DNA of 64,000 bases from Siniperca chuatsi (GCF_020085105.1 NC_058051.1:20969955-21033954); one strand, 5' to 3'. Shown: positions 47,455 to 61,360, numbered from the stretch's first letter. Notes: generated by a model not told the origin, from the sequence alone. Made by a program: numbers and translations.

Positions 47455-50400
47455 AAGGGGAGTGTGTCACAGGTCAGTAAAACAGACTCAGCTTTAGTGG
47501 CCGAATTGTTGTCTTTGTCTTGCATGTTAATATTATGCAGAAATGCAAAGGGAAACTTCTCAGTAGTGATTCTTTCCAGTTGAAATATTTTGTCACGTTC
47601 ATTCAGATTTACTGCTTCATAGTTGTGCATGATTTGTTTTGTATGAATGGTTTCTTATTACTGTTTCTCTTCAATAGACATATTTTTTGGACGTTCACAA
47701 GACAAATGATACAGTATATTTTAATATATTAAATATATTTTAGTTGATAAATTACTACACAAATGAATGTGAGTTCTCACCTGAGGTGATTGTTTACCCT
47801 TTATGCTCCGTCAGAGAGCTGTGCCAGTTGACTGGTTGGAGTTGTTGGAGAATAATCTTTGACCTGCTGTGCTTAGTGGGTGTCCATCACAGCGGGTAAT
47901 GGATCAAGTGAAACCATGCTTGTCATGCAACTAAAAATTAAACATTTAGAAAACCATTTATTAATCAAGACTGCATTAGAGAATTTGGACAAAAATGAAG
48001 CAAAGCTCTTCACACAGTGGGATATTCACATTTAGCCTATTTAGCCTTCACATGCATATTTACAAAAGTTTTATTCATTTCTCACAAGTGCCAAATCCAG
48101 AAGTAACTGTCATGAGTGTCATTGGATATCAGAAAGTTCCCTTTTTTACCCAACTATTCTCTCTTCTCTTGTGATTTTTCTTTTGCCATTTTGTGCCTAG
48201 AAATCTAAAATCAGCACTCAAACTCTGAAACCTGGGTTTGTTTCTGTACCCATATTGACTAATGCCTTATTTCCTCATTTTTCATCACACAGAACAGTTA
48301 GTTGGAGTCGCAATATACACACACAGAGACAGACATAGGCACAAACACACACAGGCACAGATGCAGCAGGAGAGAAAGAGGATTTTGCATGATTTATTTT
48401 CAAATTTCATCTCTGTCTTTAGCTGTGTGTCTGTTGCCCTGAGAATCCCATTATCTCTCAATAACCTGTGAGGCGCCTGTGTGTTTCTTCACCCGGAGAC
48501 CATGATTAGTCCACTACTACCACATGCTACAGCTCACTTATCATCGCGCGCCCCCCTCCCCCCTTCCCTCCGTGTCTGTCCTCCTTCATCTTCGCAGCCC
48601 TCCATCACAGTCAGGTAGTGTCTGGGACTAGCCGTAATCATGGTAGATTGAGCTGATCTTTCAGTCTCACACTGGGCGGGAATGGTAGATGTAAGGTTTT
48701 AAAAATATTTCATTGAAAAAAAACTCCATCTTATCAAGCCATTTGTCTATAACTAAGTCCTAAAACCCCAATTTTCTTAACACAAATGAATAAAAAACAT
48801 GCCAGTTTAGTAAGTTTAGTTTATTATTTCGACCTCTCAGCCTGATAATCAGACTGAATTGTCATTTCATTTCACTTAATCATTCATTAGAATCACTATT
48901 TGAATCGCTGAAAATATCAGAGATGTGGGCAGTCATTCAGAGGTGTGGGACCAGGCTATTAACCCATTGCCAATACAAATAAACTTGTTCAAGAATATTT
49001 GAGAATCAAGTGTCAATTTTCTTGATACCAATGCAATGATTGGCTTTATCTGTCTTGTTCTAAGATGCTAACACTTTTTTTTAAATTATTGTTGAAACCA
49101 GTCAATTTGTGTACAGAACGGGCTGCAGAGATTTTCACTTGTTTTAAGAAACTAGGGCTTTTAGGACTCACTAAGACAAATTGGGTTGTTATGCAGTGTG
49201 GTTTGGCTGGATTGCCCAAGAACCAAGGAGACTTTTGCTGTGTACTTGAAAGGTGACAGTCCAGCAATGTTTCAGCATCATATTATATTATTGTACAGCC
49301 TGCAACTTTACTGTTTTGGCTCACTTTCATAGCATTGTTTTCCTTAGCTTTAGCAGGCAGCTATTTTCGGTGCAAAAGTCAGACTGCCACCAAACGGCAG
49401 ACAGACTAAAACAACTAAACAGCAGTTAAAGAGCCACATATTTCCCTCAGTCAGTAGTGACCAAAGCAGAGCTAAACGGAGAGTAATGTTGGACTTACAT
49501 TCCAAATGAATGCTAATGTTGCTCTATATCTGCTGGATGTGTTAACAAGTAACATGCCGTTTATGGTCCTCAGTGGCTGTGTGGGAATGCGTGAGGATGT
49601 AACAGGATAGTGATGTGCTACCAGTATATCTCTATCAGCGCATGCAGAAAAATGTAGCTGTGAGTTGTTTGCCGTCACATGCAAACCATCCATCATGCGT
49701 AAGTAACCACGGGGGATGGCAGACACACACTGAGTCCTTCTCTAGTATCCCATCCTGAACATCCTTTAGCTTAGTTAATCTAATTGGGGAAAATGGTAGG
49801 CAGCTGCAAAGCATATTAAAAGTATATTTATCACCAAGTGTAAATGCCACAACATGCAAATGCTGTTATCTTCCTCTGCACAGGATGAAGCAGTTATGTC
49901 AAATCTATTGCACACACTCTGAGAAAAATACTTCCACTGCAGGACGGCTCATCAGAAATGCTATGAACTACATTATCTGCAAAAGTAAAGATGAAATCTG
50001 GAGGTCTCCATACCTCATACCATGCTACTATGACTTAGACTATTACCACTACTTTGACCCATCAGCCTTCAGTTATGACACGTTTCTTAGAAAACCCCCC
50101 GATAGAAGCACTTTGCAAAGTTTCGGACAAGACATTACTGTATGTCGTACTTTAGTTTTTCACCCCAGGGTCTAAAGGGAGAATTAATGTCCTCGAAGGA
50201 AAGAGCATATTGGTTTGAAGCAGAGAGGCAAAATCCAAAAAGTGTGATATATTGGTGGGGAGAGGTGCGCATGAGTTCATGGGCAGCACAGTTTTGGGCA
50301 AGCTGGAGCTTATGGACAGACTTTGCAGGGGGCCAGAGGAGATAGAATTATACCAATCATTTCTTGGTGTTATAAAAATAAATAACAGTGTATAGTATAC

Positions 50401-53400
50401 AAGTCTGTACTAGCTCTAACTGCAGAAACCAACAAAAAGAGTTAGATTTTTTATGTGAGTGTCACATATCAACTGCATGCAACATGCAAAACTGCAAGTA
50501 CGGGCAAAATAAGACACAATATCACTTGGTAAATAATACTGGATGGCTTCATTACTGGATGAAATAGCAGTAAGATCATACCTCTTCCTGAGGAGTAAAG
50601 TTGAAGACTGAGTAAGAAAGTTGAACAATAAAAAACCATACAGAATAAACAGATCTTTAGCAGTAGTAAAAGTAAACAAAGCAAACAGATGTAGACTTTA
50701 AGGTGCTTTCATACAGGGAGTGGTTGCTTCTGCGTCTGCCACCGGGCAACATCAAGGTTCTGTATTGAATGTGCAACATCGCCGCGGTGGCTCCCAGCTA
50801 TTTCTGGTCCTACCAAAAACAACTACACACTACAGGCTGCTGATATCCACCTAGTCTAGTCTAATCAGCGTTAAATTATCTGTTATGTGTTATGTGTGTA
50901 GCATGAAGGGACTACAAATTAATTTTGTTGTACATCCTTGTGTGATAAATAAATTACCTTTTACCTTGTACCTTGTAAACTGAACAGTTTGTACAGTAGC
51001 TTAAAATAGAGGAAATGATTGGCATGACAAGATTAATATAGCAAGTTTTGCTGACTAATATCATAAATGTTTATTGTCCCAGGCCGGATAATCAAACTTT
51101 GAAGCTGATAATGCTCCAAGCAAGACCAATTTTCATCCTTGATCTGTTTGTTTTCTGCTGGAGATGAGGTGAGTAATTCTCAAATACCAGTAATATCAGC
51201 TCCTGTATCATTTCCTTCAGTGTGGTTTCTGTGTTTGACATGGCCACATGGCGAATGCGGTGTTCACGAGACCGGCAGCCACATCCTCTCTCCTTGAACC
51301 GCTCGCTGTCTGAAAGCACCGTTAAGGGTCTAGTATACTTCATCAGAACTATTTGTCAGATGGTCGAATAGCAAAGCCTTTAAATTTGGCCGTTAGGAAC
51401 AACTATAAACACATTTGATTTCCAACGTGGTCAGACAACACGTTGAACGAACTAGTTCTGATCGTCCTGCCCTTAGCCTTACACGAGTCGTCACAAAAAT
51501 TATGACTTGAAACTGAACTTGGACTTGGACTGCGGTCAGACTTGACCATCTAAAGAAGTGAATTGACATGAGACTTGAATGCAAAAACACTCTCAAGTTT
51601 TGACCTGATAAAATCCTGGAACATTTAAAAATAAAAGATAAGACAGCGAGAGGCAGGTCTTGCTAAGTCACACACCTTGAATATGTTTTGATCTTGACCA
51701 AGTGCTGTGTCATTTTAATGGGCAGCATTCAGCAACCTGAAAGATTTGCAAATGATTTGCAATTTGCTTATAAAGACTTGTGACTTGACTTGAGACTTCT
51801 TTTGATAAGATGCAACTTGTATTAACTGACTTGAGAACTGATTTGGACTTGGCACATAAGATGAAGCCAGAAAGTATGTGAGAAGTAATCAAACCTCCTC
51901 TACATGGTCTTCTTATCATATTAGTATACAGTCTGTGGCAAAAGTGATGTGTTTATCTGTACTGTATATCATAGCAGGTATTCAGCAAGGAGTTTATTTC
52001 AGCAAAAAGGTGATACATTTTTAACCCCCTGTTCTGTCTTCTTATCTTTCTAACAAGCAAACACATACACAAGCACACTCTCACATTTCTTTCACCTGTT
52101 TTTGTGGCTTTTTTGAGCTCTCAATCAGAAGGTGGACTTTAGGGAGGCATGCTAAGGACTGCTTGATTGTGTCTTCATAGAGCAGAGCGGAGAGAGTGCG
52201 AGCAGCTATTTATGTCTGCCACAGTGATCAATGGGAGAAGCATTGCGATTGACGGGTTTGATGAGCAACACATAGATCCAAGATCTGACGTCAGATCAGC
52301 AACAACCTCGACAGGAATAGGTAAAAGATGTATCCCCAATTTACATCACGTATGGAGGACAAAGATGGCTCAGGCCTTGTGAGCTGAATGAACAATCATG
52401 AGATATGGACCCCTGGGGCTGCCATGAAAAGGCTCCCATGTGAAACCAATCCAAGAGGCGAAAATGAACCTCCACACAACTAGAATGATAAATCATACTC
52501 TGTGTCTCACGTGTTCTGAAATCTTACCTCACTTGATGAAAAAAACTGGACCATTGATTCAGGACAGTGTCAAATTGTATAAACTTTAGCTTTTTAGCAT
52601 ATATAGACACATATAGAAGATAATTTGCATTATCCTGCTGTCTTGTTCAGGGTGTCTCTTGCTTGGAAAGACCACCTGGGTAGTCAATCGAATCACAGAG
52701 AAACCCCCTTAGATATGTGACTGCAGCAGCAGGTGCTGATTCTCCCTACTGACCTATTCCCAGGAGACAGCAGAGGGGAAGGTCCTGTCTGCTCTGTCAG
52801 TTGTGGTGAGGCTGCAGCCAGAAAACAATACTCCACATCTTCATTTGCTGTCACTACCAAGAGAGAAGCACCTGTATCAGCACTAATAACGTTGTTTTTA
52901 TTACGTTAGGGTCAAATGAAAGCACTATTGTTCTCCAGCTTTATCTTTGCTAATGAGGTTGTGTTAGCTGCCATTTCCAGCAGCTATTGTCATTCCATCT
53001 GAATTTGGACCATATTGTATCATTCTGACATCAGACAAGTCTGTGGTCTCCTGGGATAACAACACAGCCGTTGTTTACAGTAAAGAGTAGCACTGACAGG
53101 GTCATCTGTTCCACCAACGTAATTGTCCACAGGCATAGATTAAGATACACTGTCTCTCTGCGATGTTTGGAGAGCTTATAAAGGTCAGTATGCAAAGAGT
53201 TGATCTAAGGGGCAGACAGTCGTGTTTTGTTATGATTGAACTCTTGTCACAACTCCGTAAGATGCCGACAAAGTTGTCTCAGCTTTTTATTGTTATTAGC
53301 AAGCTAGTCATTAGCTACATTGTTCTTGAAAGCTGATATTAGACAAATGGAATAACGGTATAATGGTCTTGTGGCAATGAATGTTTAACTCATGTAATTG

Positions 53401-53850
53401 ACAACTGTTTGCAATTAAGGCCACCACTCTGTACTCCCTGTTTAACAGTGTTAAAGGATAAGGCTGGCTCTTATTATACATTTTTCTTACTGTCAGAAAA
53501 TCCCATAAAAACACCAAAACTAACAGTTTGTTGGTCCATCTTTCAATGTGTTCCATCTTCCCTAACCTGTTTGTGGCACTCAGCCCCAAGCCCATTAGTT
53601 CCTACTAATGATGTAAAACTATAGAAACGGCTGACACATATAGTTGGATGATGGTACAGCAGTGCCCATAGGATGAATCCTGATGATTTTGGTGATCCCC
53701 TGACCTTTCATCCAGCACCATCAGCAGGTCAAAGTTTTCACTTATCCAGTGAAAAATCTCAAAATCTGCCAGATGGTTTGGGTTTGATGCTCTTACACTT
53801 TGTTCTTTGTATGGATTAAACAAACTAGATACAAGTATTACTGAGATACA
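47453..53850. other. Gene-poor intergenic DNA
   Basis: Apart from the reverse copy of repeat X (49330-49530), nothing is recognised. Short frames (e.g. 49885-50175, 52167-52382) have no splice context or similarity. A loose CTTG/GACTTG-rich stretch (about 51500-51850) resembles the degenerate repeat at 25280-25425. Confidence 0.45.
49330..49530 (-). repeat. Dispersed repeat family X, copy 2 (reverse orientation)
   Basis: The complement reads gagcaacattagcattcattt, then gtttagctctg, gagggaaatatgtggctctt and gccgtttggtg, matching copies 1 and 3. Partial. Confidence 0.55.
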
Positions 53851-53854
53851 CAAT

Positions 53855-54048
53855 TAGTGAGCTTTAGAGGTGCTTTTAGGTGGATTTTGTTACCTTTGGA
53901 CAGAGCCATAGCTTTTTTTCCCTGCTTCAAGTTTTCATGCTAACCAAAGCTCACCGTCTGCTGCAGCCTTATATTTAACCGACTAATACGAGAGTGGTAT
54001 TGATCTTCTCAACTAACTAACTACGAAAGCGTGTTTTGCAAAAAATGT
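53855..54048. mobile_element. Right half of a palindromic MITE
   Basis: Matches the right half of 60951-61360: gtgagcttt.gagg-tgct, attttgttacctttggacag, then tgtattgatc-like ggtattgatcttctc and the aaaatgt end at about 54041-54048. The left half is missing. Confidence 0.65.
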
Positions 54049-54049
54049 T

Positions 54050-56534
54050 CAATTACAACTTGACAACTAAATACATTTTGCGTGACACAGGCAACGTGAA
54101 CTCGCCCAGGTGATTCCAGTGCATAGAAGGTTGCTATGGCAATTTCTGGCGGAATAGGATCGCATTCACTGTAGAATGGGAGAAACTGTGTGTGGGATTG
54201 AGTCAAAATAAATTTGTGCCCTTGTTCATCTTAATGAAGGAACATGTCACCCAGGGCAACAGTGTAGCTCAGTGATGTGTTTGAATAGTTTTTGGACATC
54301 AATTTAAGTCTATGGTACAAAGGAATAAGCTATATGGCTACACAGAGTATTCTTATTAGGGGGATCAGTTCATTGTTGGTTTTAGTCTTTTCATGGGATT
54401 TGTTGACAATAAGAAAAATACAGAATGTGACCAGCCTTTTTTAAGAATACTCCACTTCCTGCTTTTTGAATTTCAACTACACAGAACAATAGCAAATTAG
54501 TCATTGGCATATTCAGGACTTTAGATAGCGTTTTAATGTCTGAAGCAACAGTATTTAAAGATGACTGCTCATAATAAAGACTGATTACTTCAGAGTCTTT
54601 GTATAGTTTTCTTTAGGGACATGAAATTAAAAGGGGGAAGACAATGGTGGGACAGATGGGATCTCATCACATGAGTCAACTGAATCACAAAATCACTTTA
54701 CTTAAGCCCTTTGTCACTCCTGAAACACCATTGAGCTGCACAGAAAGTAAGCTGATTTCAGTAAAAAAGGCCACTAAAGAAAACATAATTGTGTGGCGAT
54801 CGTGGTGTAGGTGGCTTCTTTGTTGTCCATATCATGTGTTCACACTGTTTATTACTGCAGCAACACACAGAGCTCTCCACAGGCTTGTTCAAATAACCAC
54901 ACGCACACACACTTTCTTGAGATTGATGCTATGAATGAAATATGAATTTTTTTCCCACAATGCAGATTCTAAATAACACAGGAATCAATTTGTTGGCTTA
55001 AACTGACGCTAAAAATGAATTATGTCTATGGTGTCTTGTTTACTTGTGGCTGACCTATTCCCTTGTCTATGCGTGATGCAGTTATTCCCATGTGAAAAAA
55101 AGTTCAAATGTCACATTAAACATAAATCCTGATTCTGTCAACCATGTTTTGCATCCTTCATCACTTTTCCTCCAGCTTCCAGACAGTAGGGATCTCCATT
55201 TTTGTTGTTTAAAATCAGTTAGTTTTATGTATTATTATGAATAAGGCCTTTTTGGCTGTATAGTTAAGGACACACAGGGCGGGACAGTTGATTCTCTGCA
55301 GGTTATGCAGCTTGACTTTTATAGATAATAGCTTTGTGATCAGGTCTAGTGCTCAAAGAACAGAGACTTCCAGTCTTTCAACAAGGCCATGCTCCACACA
55401 CGCCGACTGAGATTGATTCTCGATCAGCTGTCAAAACTCTGATGGAGTTTTGTTAAGAACTATTGGATTGTTGGAGAGTTGAGATGATAGTTTTCAAAAA
55501 GCCTCTAGGTTTCTTCACTGTAATTGGTTTCAGTGAGCGAGTGAAATCACAAAAACAGAAACTGAACTTATTCTACTAACCAGTTTTGAAAATGTCTGTT
55601 GTAACATAGTTATCTTACTCTGTCATGCCCCTGACATACGATACACACAGTAGCCTCTCTTGTTTACTGGATTAACAGAGAGGAAAGGTCTAGATTTTAT
55701 TCTGTTGTGTGACCAGTCTCAAGCCCCCTGCACCATCCTCTGCCTCCCTGGCCTCATGTCTGTGCTCCCTGTCAGACGCCCCTGTCACTGTCCTGCTGCC
55801 CTGCCACCCTTCCAACTGGACGCCTGCCTGCTGCCACACTGATGGAACTGAGAAACAGCAAGGTTGACAGTCGTGGTGACTCACCAGCCCCAAATGGGTT
55901 TTTTAAAGACACCCTTAACCTCTGAAAGACAAGTACATGCACGATCAACACCCACGTTTTGCCTTCAAAAATAGGAACTATAACTTTTTGGAGACTAATG
56001 CTACAGAAAGTTTATTTTCCAAATACATAACGACCCATTTCATGTACATTTCACATAAACTAAACAAAAACACACAAAAGACATGCATGTTCAAGAACAT
56101 GCTTCCATCTTCAACCAATTGAAATCTAAATACTTCAGGTCAGGTCACAAAGATTCTGGCCTCAATATTATTATATGTGGATTCTGGACTAATCATTATC
56201 ATTCTATCCTACCTCCTAAAGGTTCAGATGGCCACTTTAAGGTCTGGGATTTTACATGCTCACAGCTTGTGATACTTCTCCCCATATGGTTTCAACTTGG
56301 GTTAGCTCATTATATATATATTCTTCTATACCTATTGTCTTGAATATATTTAAATAATAACACATTTCCTTTTTTAGTGTTGTAATGTTGGAGAGCTCAT
56401 GGATTTCCAGTGCTCAAGGATAGATTTGCAAGCATGGATCAATGAATCCATAATACTACATTTTAGACCATCCTCTGATGTACTACTGTAATTTTTTAAA
56501 ACTTGATTTGTGTTATAATAGATTCTATGCGTTA

Positions 56535-56535
<1 letters not shown>
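54050..56535. other. Gene-poor intergenic DNA
   Basis: No gene, RNA or element recognised. A GC-richer patch near 55700-55860 has an open frame on both strands, but no similarity known to me and no supporting splice sites. Confidence 0.45.

Positions 56536-56537
<2 letters not shown>

Positions 56538-56570
<33 letters not shown>
56538..56570. repeat. (TA)16 microsatellite
   Basis: Uninterrupted alternating TA; self-complementary. Confidence 0.95.
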
Positions 56571-56573
<3 letters not shown>

Positions 56574-56889
56574 TGTAACTTCAAGTTTTCATCAACCATG
56601 CTATCTTTTGTTAAATTCCAACATTCCCTCAATATGATTTCTCCTTAAATCTTGATTCCAGTAATGTCTTTTAGATTTTAAGAAAGTTTCTATAGAATAA
56701 TATTTCCTGCAAGATTCTGTAAACTTAACCAGTTAAACCTGCATTCATTGATTTTTTGGCCAGTTGGGGGAGGCACAAAGAAGCTGTGAACACAACCCTG
56801 ACATGCAGTAATATCCCTTTTTCAGTTGATATGGGAAGCATGTTAGCGAACAGTTGCATATTTACACAGTCAGCAGACACATACTAACA

Positions 56890-57340
56890 TTATCATTAAT
56901 TTGGAGTTGTGTTTGTATCCACTTGATGAATGTAAATCCAATATTCACTCTCCTTTTAGCTCTGTTTTGTTCTCCACTAACTCCTGAGGGAAATATCTGG
57001 CTCTTTAGCTGCTAAATGCTCCACACTATCCACTAGCTAGTTGCTAACGTTGTCTGCTGTTTGGTGCAGGGCAGGAAGTGTACAGTAGAGCTTTTTCAAT
57101 GAAAAAAGCTGCCTGCTGCGTCTGGAAAAGCTGATGAGAGCAGTGTGACTCAACCCGAAACAAGTTGCTCGCAAGAAAACCAAAATACGCTAAAACACTC
57201 CATAGAGCTGAGGGTAACTGCAGAGTCGAGTGATAATTTTCTCTGGGTTCATCACTTCAAGCGACCACTCATATACAAGTAGCCATGTGATCTTCTGTTA
57301 TTGTTAATATAAAAATATTGATTATAGCTGCTTTAACCCA
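56890..57340 (+). repeat. Dispersed repeat family X, copy 3
   Basis: The uninterrupted form of the family: aatccaatattcactctcct through ctgagggaaatatctggctc and tgttaatataaaaatattga. Comparison with copy 1 defines the insert there. Confidence 0.6.
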
Positions 57341-57344
57341 TAGA

Positions 57345-58210
57345 TGAGTGAAATAACATTTCCTCCAGTTTAATCTGTTGTCGAAATGATTTTAAATCAA
57401 AAGTTTATATTAGACTTCTGAGTTACATTTACATGAGGGAGGGTGTCAGGGACATTTGCTTGAACATGTACACACAGGCAGGTCTGTTCATAGATCTCAC
57501 AGCAGGTGCAGGTGTTTTTATATGAGCACATTTGCATGTGTACAGCTGGCCTCAGCACGGATATGGCTCAAGATGCTCGCCATGACAAGCACAGACAAAA
57601 TAAAAGAGATCTTGATTGTGTGCCATTTGAATCCACAATCCTGCAGGTCAGATGAATACTAATACATCAGTCTTTTGAGTCTATTTCTTGCACTATAACT
57701 TATTATGAATTGGAGAAAATTATTTTATCTTCTTCATGGTTTTGAGGTTTAATTAGAGACTGTAATTGTGATTATGAGTTATACTATAGTTATACTACCA
57801 GGGAATCAAATCAAAATCCCAAGAATTTACATCAAATTAAATGATATGATAATGACATATATGAATGATTTATGTATGTGTGCATGTAAGTTCATAAATC
57901 TGTGATTATGAGTATCATCTATGTAACTGACATTCAGTGATCTTGAATTTAGCTTCTGCTACTGTGTTTGAAGAAAGTTTCCCTTTATAACACATGAGCA
58001 GTAATTGTGGGTCTTCACCTTACATGTAACTAACAATTAACAGGATTTCCTGACAGCAATTGCCACCCACACATCGCTTTACATTAAGTACAGAGGGAAA
58101 GAGAAAGGCCAAGCAGGCTCTCATATTGTTTGGAGGCAACTGTATGACATCTGCAGGAGAGAATTAAAGAGATATAGTTAGCAACGGGTTGTTGTTCTCT
58201 CTCTCTCTCG

Positions 58211-58244
<34 letters not shown>

Positions 58245-59060
58245 TGGCCACAGTGTTGTGGGCTGTAATAGAGAGGAGAGAGCATTAGGCACACTCAACA
58301 CTGAGGCAGCAGGAACTTGCAGCAGAACTCCACAGAGTCCTCTCCATCTGTAATCAGCAGAGTGAGAGGGGAGTCACACCTTCTTTTTCATCCACACAAA
58401 CAGTCTCTGTCTCTCTCCTGCCTGTCCTCTCCCATGTATAGACTGCTAGGCAAGGCATTATTTATGTAGCACAGTTCATTACAATGTGCTTTACATTAAA
58501 ATACATACAACAACAAGTAACATGTACAGAAGAATATAAGAAAATGCAACAATAACTAAATACCTAAATAAACTCTTTGTAGTGACCAATTTAGTCAGAG
58601 GATTGGCTCCAAAAATTGAGACACTCTGTTACAAGCAAGTTACAAATGGCTGCTCTTTGCTCTTTGCTCTCCAGATGAACACATCTGTCTGCTGTGACAT
58701 CATTCAAAAATGACTCATTACTCACTACAAGACGACGACGCACAAACTGTGTACTTCATATTTAACAATAAGTCACTTTAAACTTCCCGCTGCACTTCCC
58801 ATCCCACCTCTTCTTCTTCTAACTCTGCCCCACTTACTAAATCTTATATAACCAGAAATGGCCCTCACTAATATTACCTGCTGTCTGTCCTCCACGCCTC
58901 CCCCTGTCTCTCTATCTGTCCGCTGGTCTCAGCAGGGTTTTCTGTATTAAAGGATTCATCTCTGTGCCTCTGGTCATCCCCTAGCCCCCTTAAGGAGCCA
59001 ATTCATGAATAAATGAATAGAACTGGAAAATGATAACAAGATTGCTCATTTCGTTGTACA
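57345..59060. other. Intergenic DNA with simple repeats
   Basis: Contains a (CT)n-(GT)n composite microsatellite at about 58196-58243. No coding signal recognised. Confidence 0.5.
58196..58243 (+). repeat. Composite (CT)n(GT)n microsatellite
   Basis: CT repeats with one CG interruption pass directly into GT repeats. Intergenic. Confidence 0.9.
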
Positions 59061-59062
59061 GC

Positions 59063-59064
<2 letters not shown>

Positions 59065-59106
<42 letters not shown>

Positions 59107-59147
59107 TGTGTGTGGTGGTGGTGGTGGTGGTGGTGGTGGTGGGGGGG
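59065..59147 (+). repeat. (GT)n followed by (TGG)9 and a G run
   Basis: About 19 GT units, a short interruption (TTTGTGTG), then nine TGG units and seven consecutive G. The G-rich end could form a G-quadruplex; the GT part could adopt Z-DNA. Confidence 0.9.
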
Positions 59148-59655
59148 TTCTGAGAGACTCCAATTACCTGAACTGTACTCACTACAATTACCTCAAAAAT
59201 ATGTTATCACAATTTAGTGTCGAAGGAACATCTCAAACCTGCACTTTAATCAACTGATCTAACAGCTGATTTGCAAATAAGATGGGACGTGTGTATCCAC
59301 AATTAATTATTTACTTGTGAGAATTTTAACCAAACTTTCAAATACCAACACTTAAATGGTTTATGTCCCACTGGCCTACTTCACCTCACTGTATCCATGT
59401 ACCTACAGCTACCTCGGTCTCTATGGACAAACTAGATGGAAGTTTTTATTTATTTATCTTTTAGTTATTACCACCCACCATCTTCAGAGGACAACTTTTT
59501 GGGCATTTATTACTTTATTGAATAGTATACATTGTTTTTATGAGCATTTAGACATTAGTTTTGGTAGATGTGGTAAATGTGCTGCCCGGGGGCTGTAAAA
59601 GTTGCACCTGATGGTCTTCTTGATGCAAACCTTTTCTCTTTTATGTGAATCCTAG

Positions 59656-59804
59656 GATGACAAGAACAAACTGATAACCACCTCCATCAGACAGCTTAGC
59701 CAGGAGGGCCGCTGTGGTCTCTATGTAGCCAGATGTCACAGAAATTACTTTGTTGAATTTGCCTCTGGAGATTCTGGGAGTACAACAAAAAACAAGACTG
59801 TGAG
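59656..59804 (+). other. Exon-like block of unknown gene
   Basis: An acceptor (gtgaatcctag) and donor (GAG|GTGTGT) bracket 149 bases with one open frame. It starts DDKNKLITTSIRQLSQEGRC and ends SGSTTKNKTV; the other two plus frames have stops near the start. GC content and codon positions look more coding-like than the flanks. No family recognised. It could instead be a pseudogene or an antisense frame; the minus strand is also open across it. Confidence 0.25.
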
Positions 59805-60950
59805 GTGTGTACGGCAGAAAGGTGCTATAGATCTGCATGTCATTAAACGTACAAACATACACACTGCAATGGACAACACATGGTGGAGGCTCCTACTCTC
59901 TTCCTCTTTAACTGACCAAGTAATGAGGCACTGAATGGAGCAGGTGCTAGGCAGCTGTCATTGGGAAGGTCAGAGCTGTCATGTGCGTGTTCGCAAACGT
60001 TTGTGTGTGTCTACAGACACATACTGTATACATGTATTTGTTGTAGTGTGCTTCTGTGTGTGTATGCAAGAAATGCTCAATAGATTAAGATCTTCATATA
60101 AAGTCAGTAAGTTCTACCATCCCGTTGTGTAGAGTGTTGGCTCTGAATAAATCAGAACAGATTCTTGGAGAAGATATTCACCTCCAGCCTTCTTCATTGA
60201 GACTAAGAGTGAACATACACAAGCAATCTACAGCCAGGCACCCGCTGTATGAGTTTCAGAAAGGCATAATAATCTCTGTTTATATGAGTGTAAATTTTAC
60301 ATTTTCCAATACTTTGAAGACAAATCATCTTGTTGTTAATGCACTCAGCTTGAAGTAGTAGTGGTAGCAGTAGTAGTGTAAGTACTAGTAGTGGTACTAG
60401 TGGTAGTCATGGTGAATTGAGAATAAAGGTGCTAGGACACAGTTGGTATGTCCTCAGAAAGGCCATATCCTCCAACAGACTGTGAATGTGTCTTTTAATT
60501 GCTCTCACCATTACGTCCAAAAAGGACTTGCAAGACTTAAGCCGAGAACTTTAATAAAACCATATTCTGTCTTATTCTGTCTGTAACCCAAAGTGGCATA
60601 TCCTATTAGCACAACGTAAAGAGTGTGGGAAATCTCAGTGTGTCACTGGAACAGACTGAAGAACATTAGGTATGTCAGCCTGTCGCCTGGGCAATCACTG
60701 AAAACTGTAAAGGGGACACACAGAGCAGGTATTATCCTCCTTTCTGCTCATTTCCTCAGTGTTTGACTGATACATTTACATTTAATTGTAGAAGTGTATG
60801 ATTTAAATGAGCTAAATTACTAACAAGTTCACACTAGCTTAGCACTAGTGAAATGAAAATAGCACAAACTGAAATTGAAGAGATAAAAGAGGACAACTTT
60901 GGCATGATTTGTTTTTCTAGGAAGCTTATTTATTTTTAAGTAATAGTTCG

Positions 60951-61360
60951 ACATTTTGGGAAATAAATGCACTTGCTTTCTGATTTCTGATGAGAGGATC
61001 AATACCAGTCTTATGTCTTTCTGTTAAATATGAAGCTACTGCTAGTTAGCTTAGCTTAGCTTAAAGACTGGAATATAGAGGGGAAACAGCTAGCCTGGCT
61101 CTGTCCAAAAGTAACAAAAGCTGCCTGTTTTTACAAACAAATAAGATACACTGTGTTAATAAGTGAGCTTTGGAAGTGCTAGTAGGGGGATTTTGTTACC
61201 TTTGGACAGAGCTAGGCTAGCTGTCTCCACTTGCATCCAGTCTTTGTGCTAAGCTAACTATCGCCTAGCTGTAGCTTCATATTTACGTACGGACAGAGTG
61301 GTATCGATCCTCTCGTCTAACTCTCGGCAAGAAATCGAATAAGCGTATTTTCCAAAATGT
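60951..61360. mobile_element. Palindromic MITE, complete copy
   Basis: The left end acattttgggaaataaatgc is matched inverted by the right end ...gcgtattttccaaaatgt (61343-61360). Pairing continues inward (gagaggatcaatacc / ggtatcgatcctctc; atgaagctac / gtagcttcat). The interior has TTAGCTTAGC-type repeats. It is a non-autonomous hairpin-like element, with a half copy at 53855-54048. Confidence 0.75.

Noticed and set aside
47151-47630. 159-codon minus-strand frame
   Set aside because: Spans the (GT)29 repeat; the rest is AT-rich with no similarity.
49885-50175. 96-codon plus frame (MKQLCQIYC...)
   Set aside because: No splice sites in phase, AT-rich codons, no family recognised; likely chance.
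55660-55893. GC-richer patch open on both strands
   Set aside because: Cysteine- and proline-rich chance peptide, no splice context or similarity.
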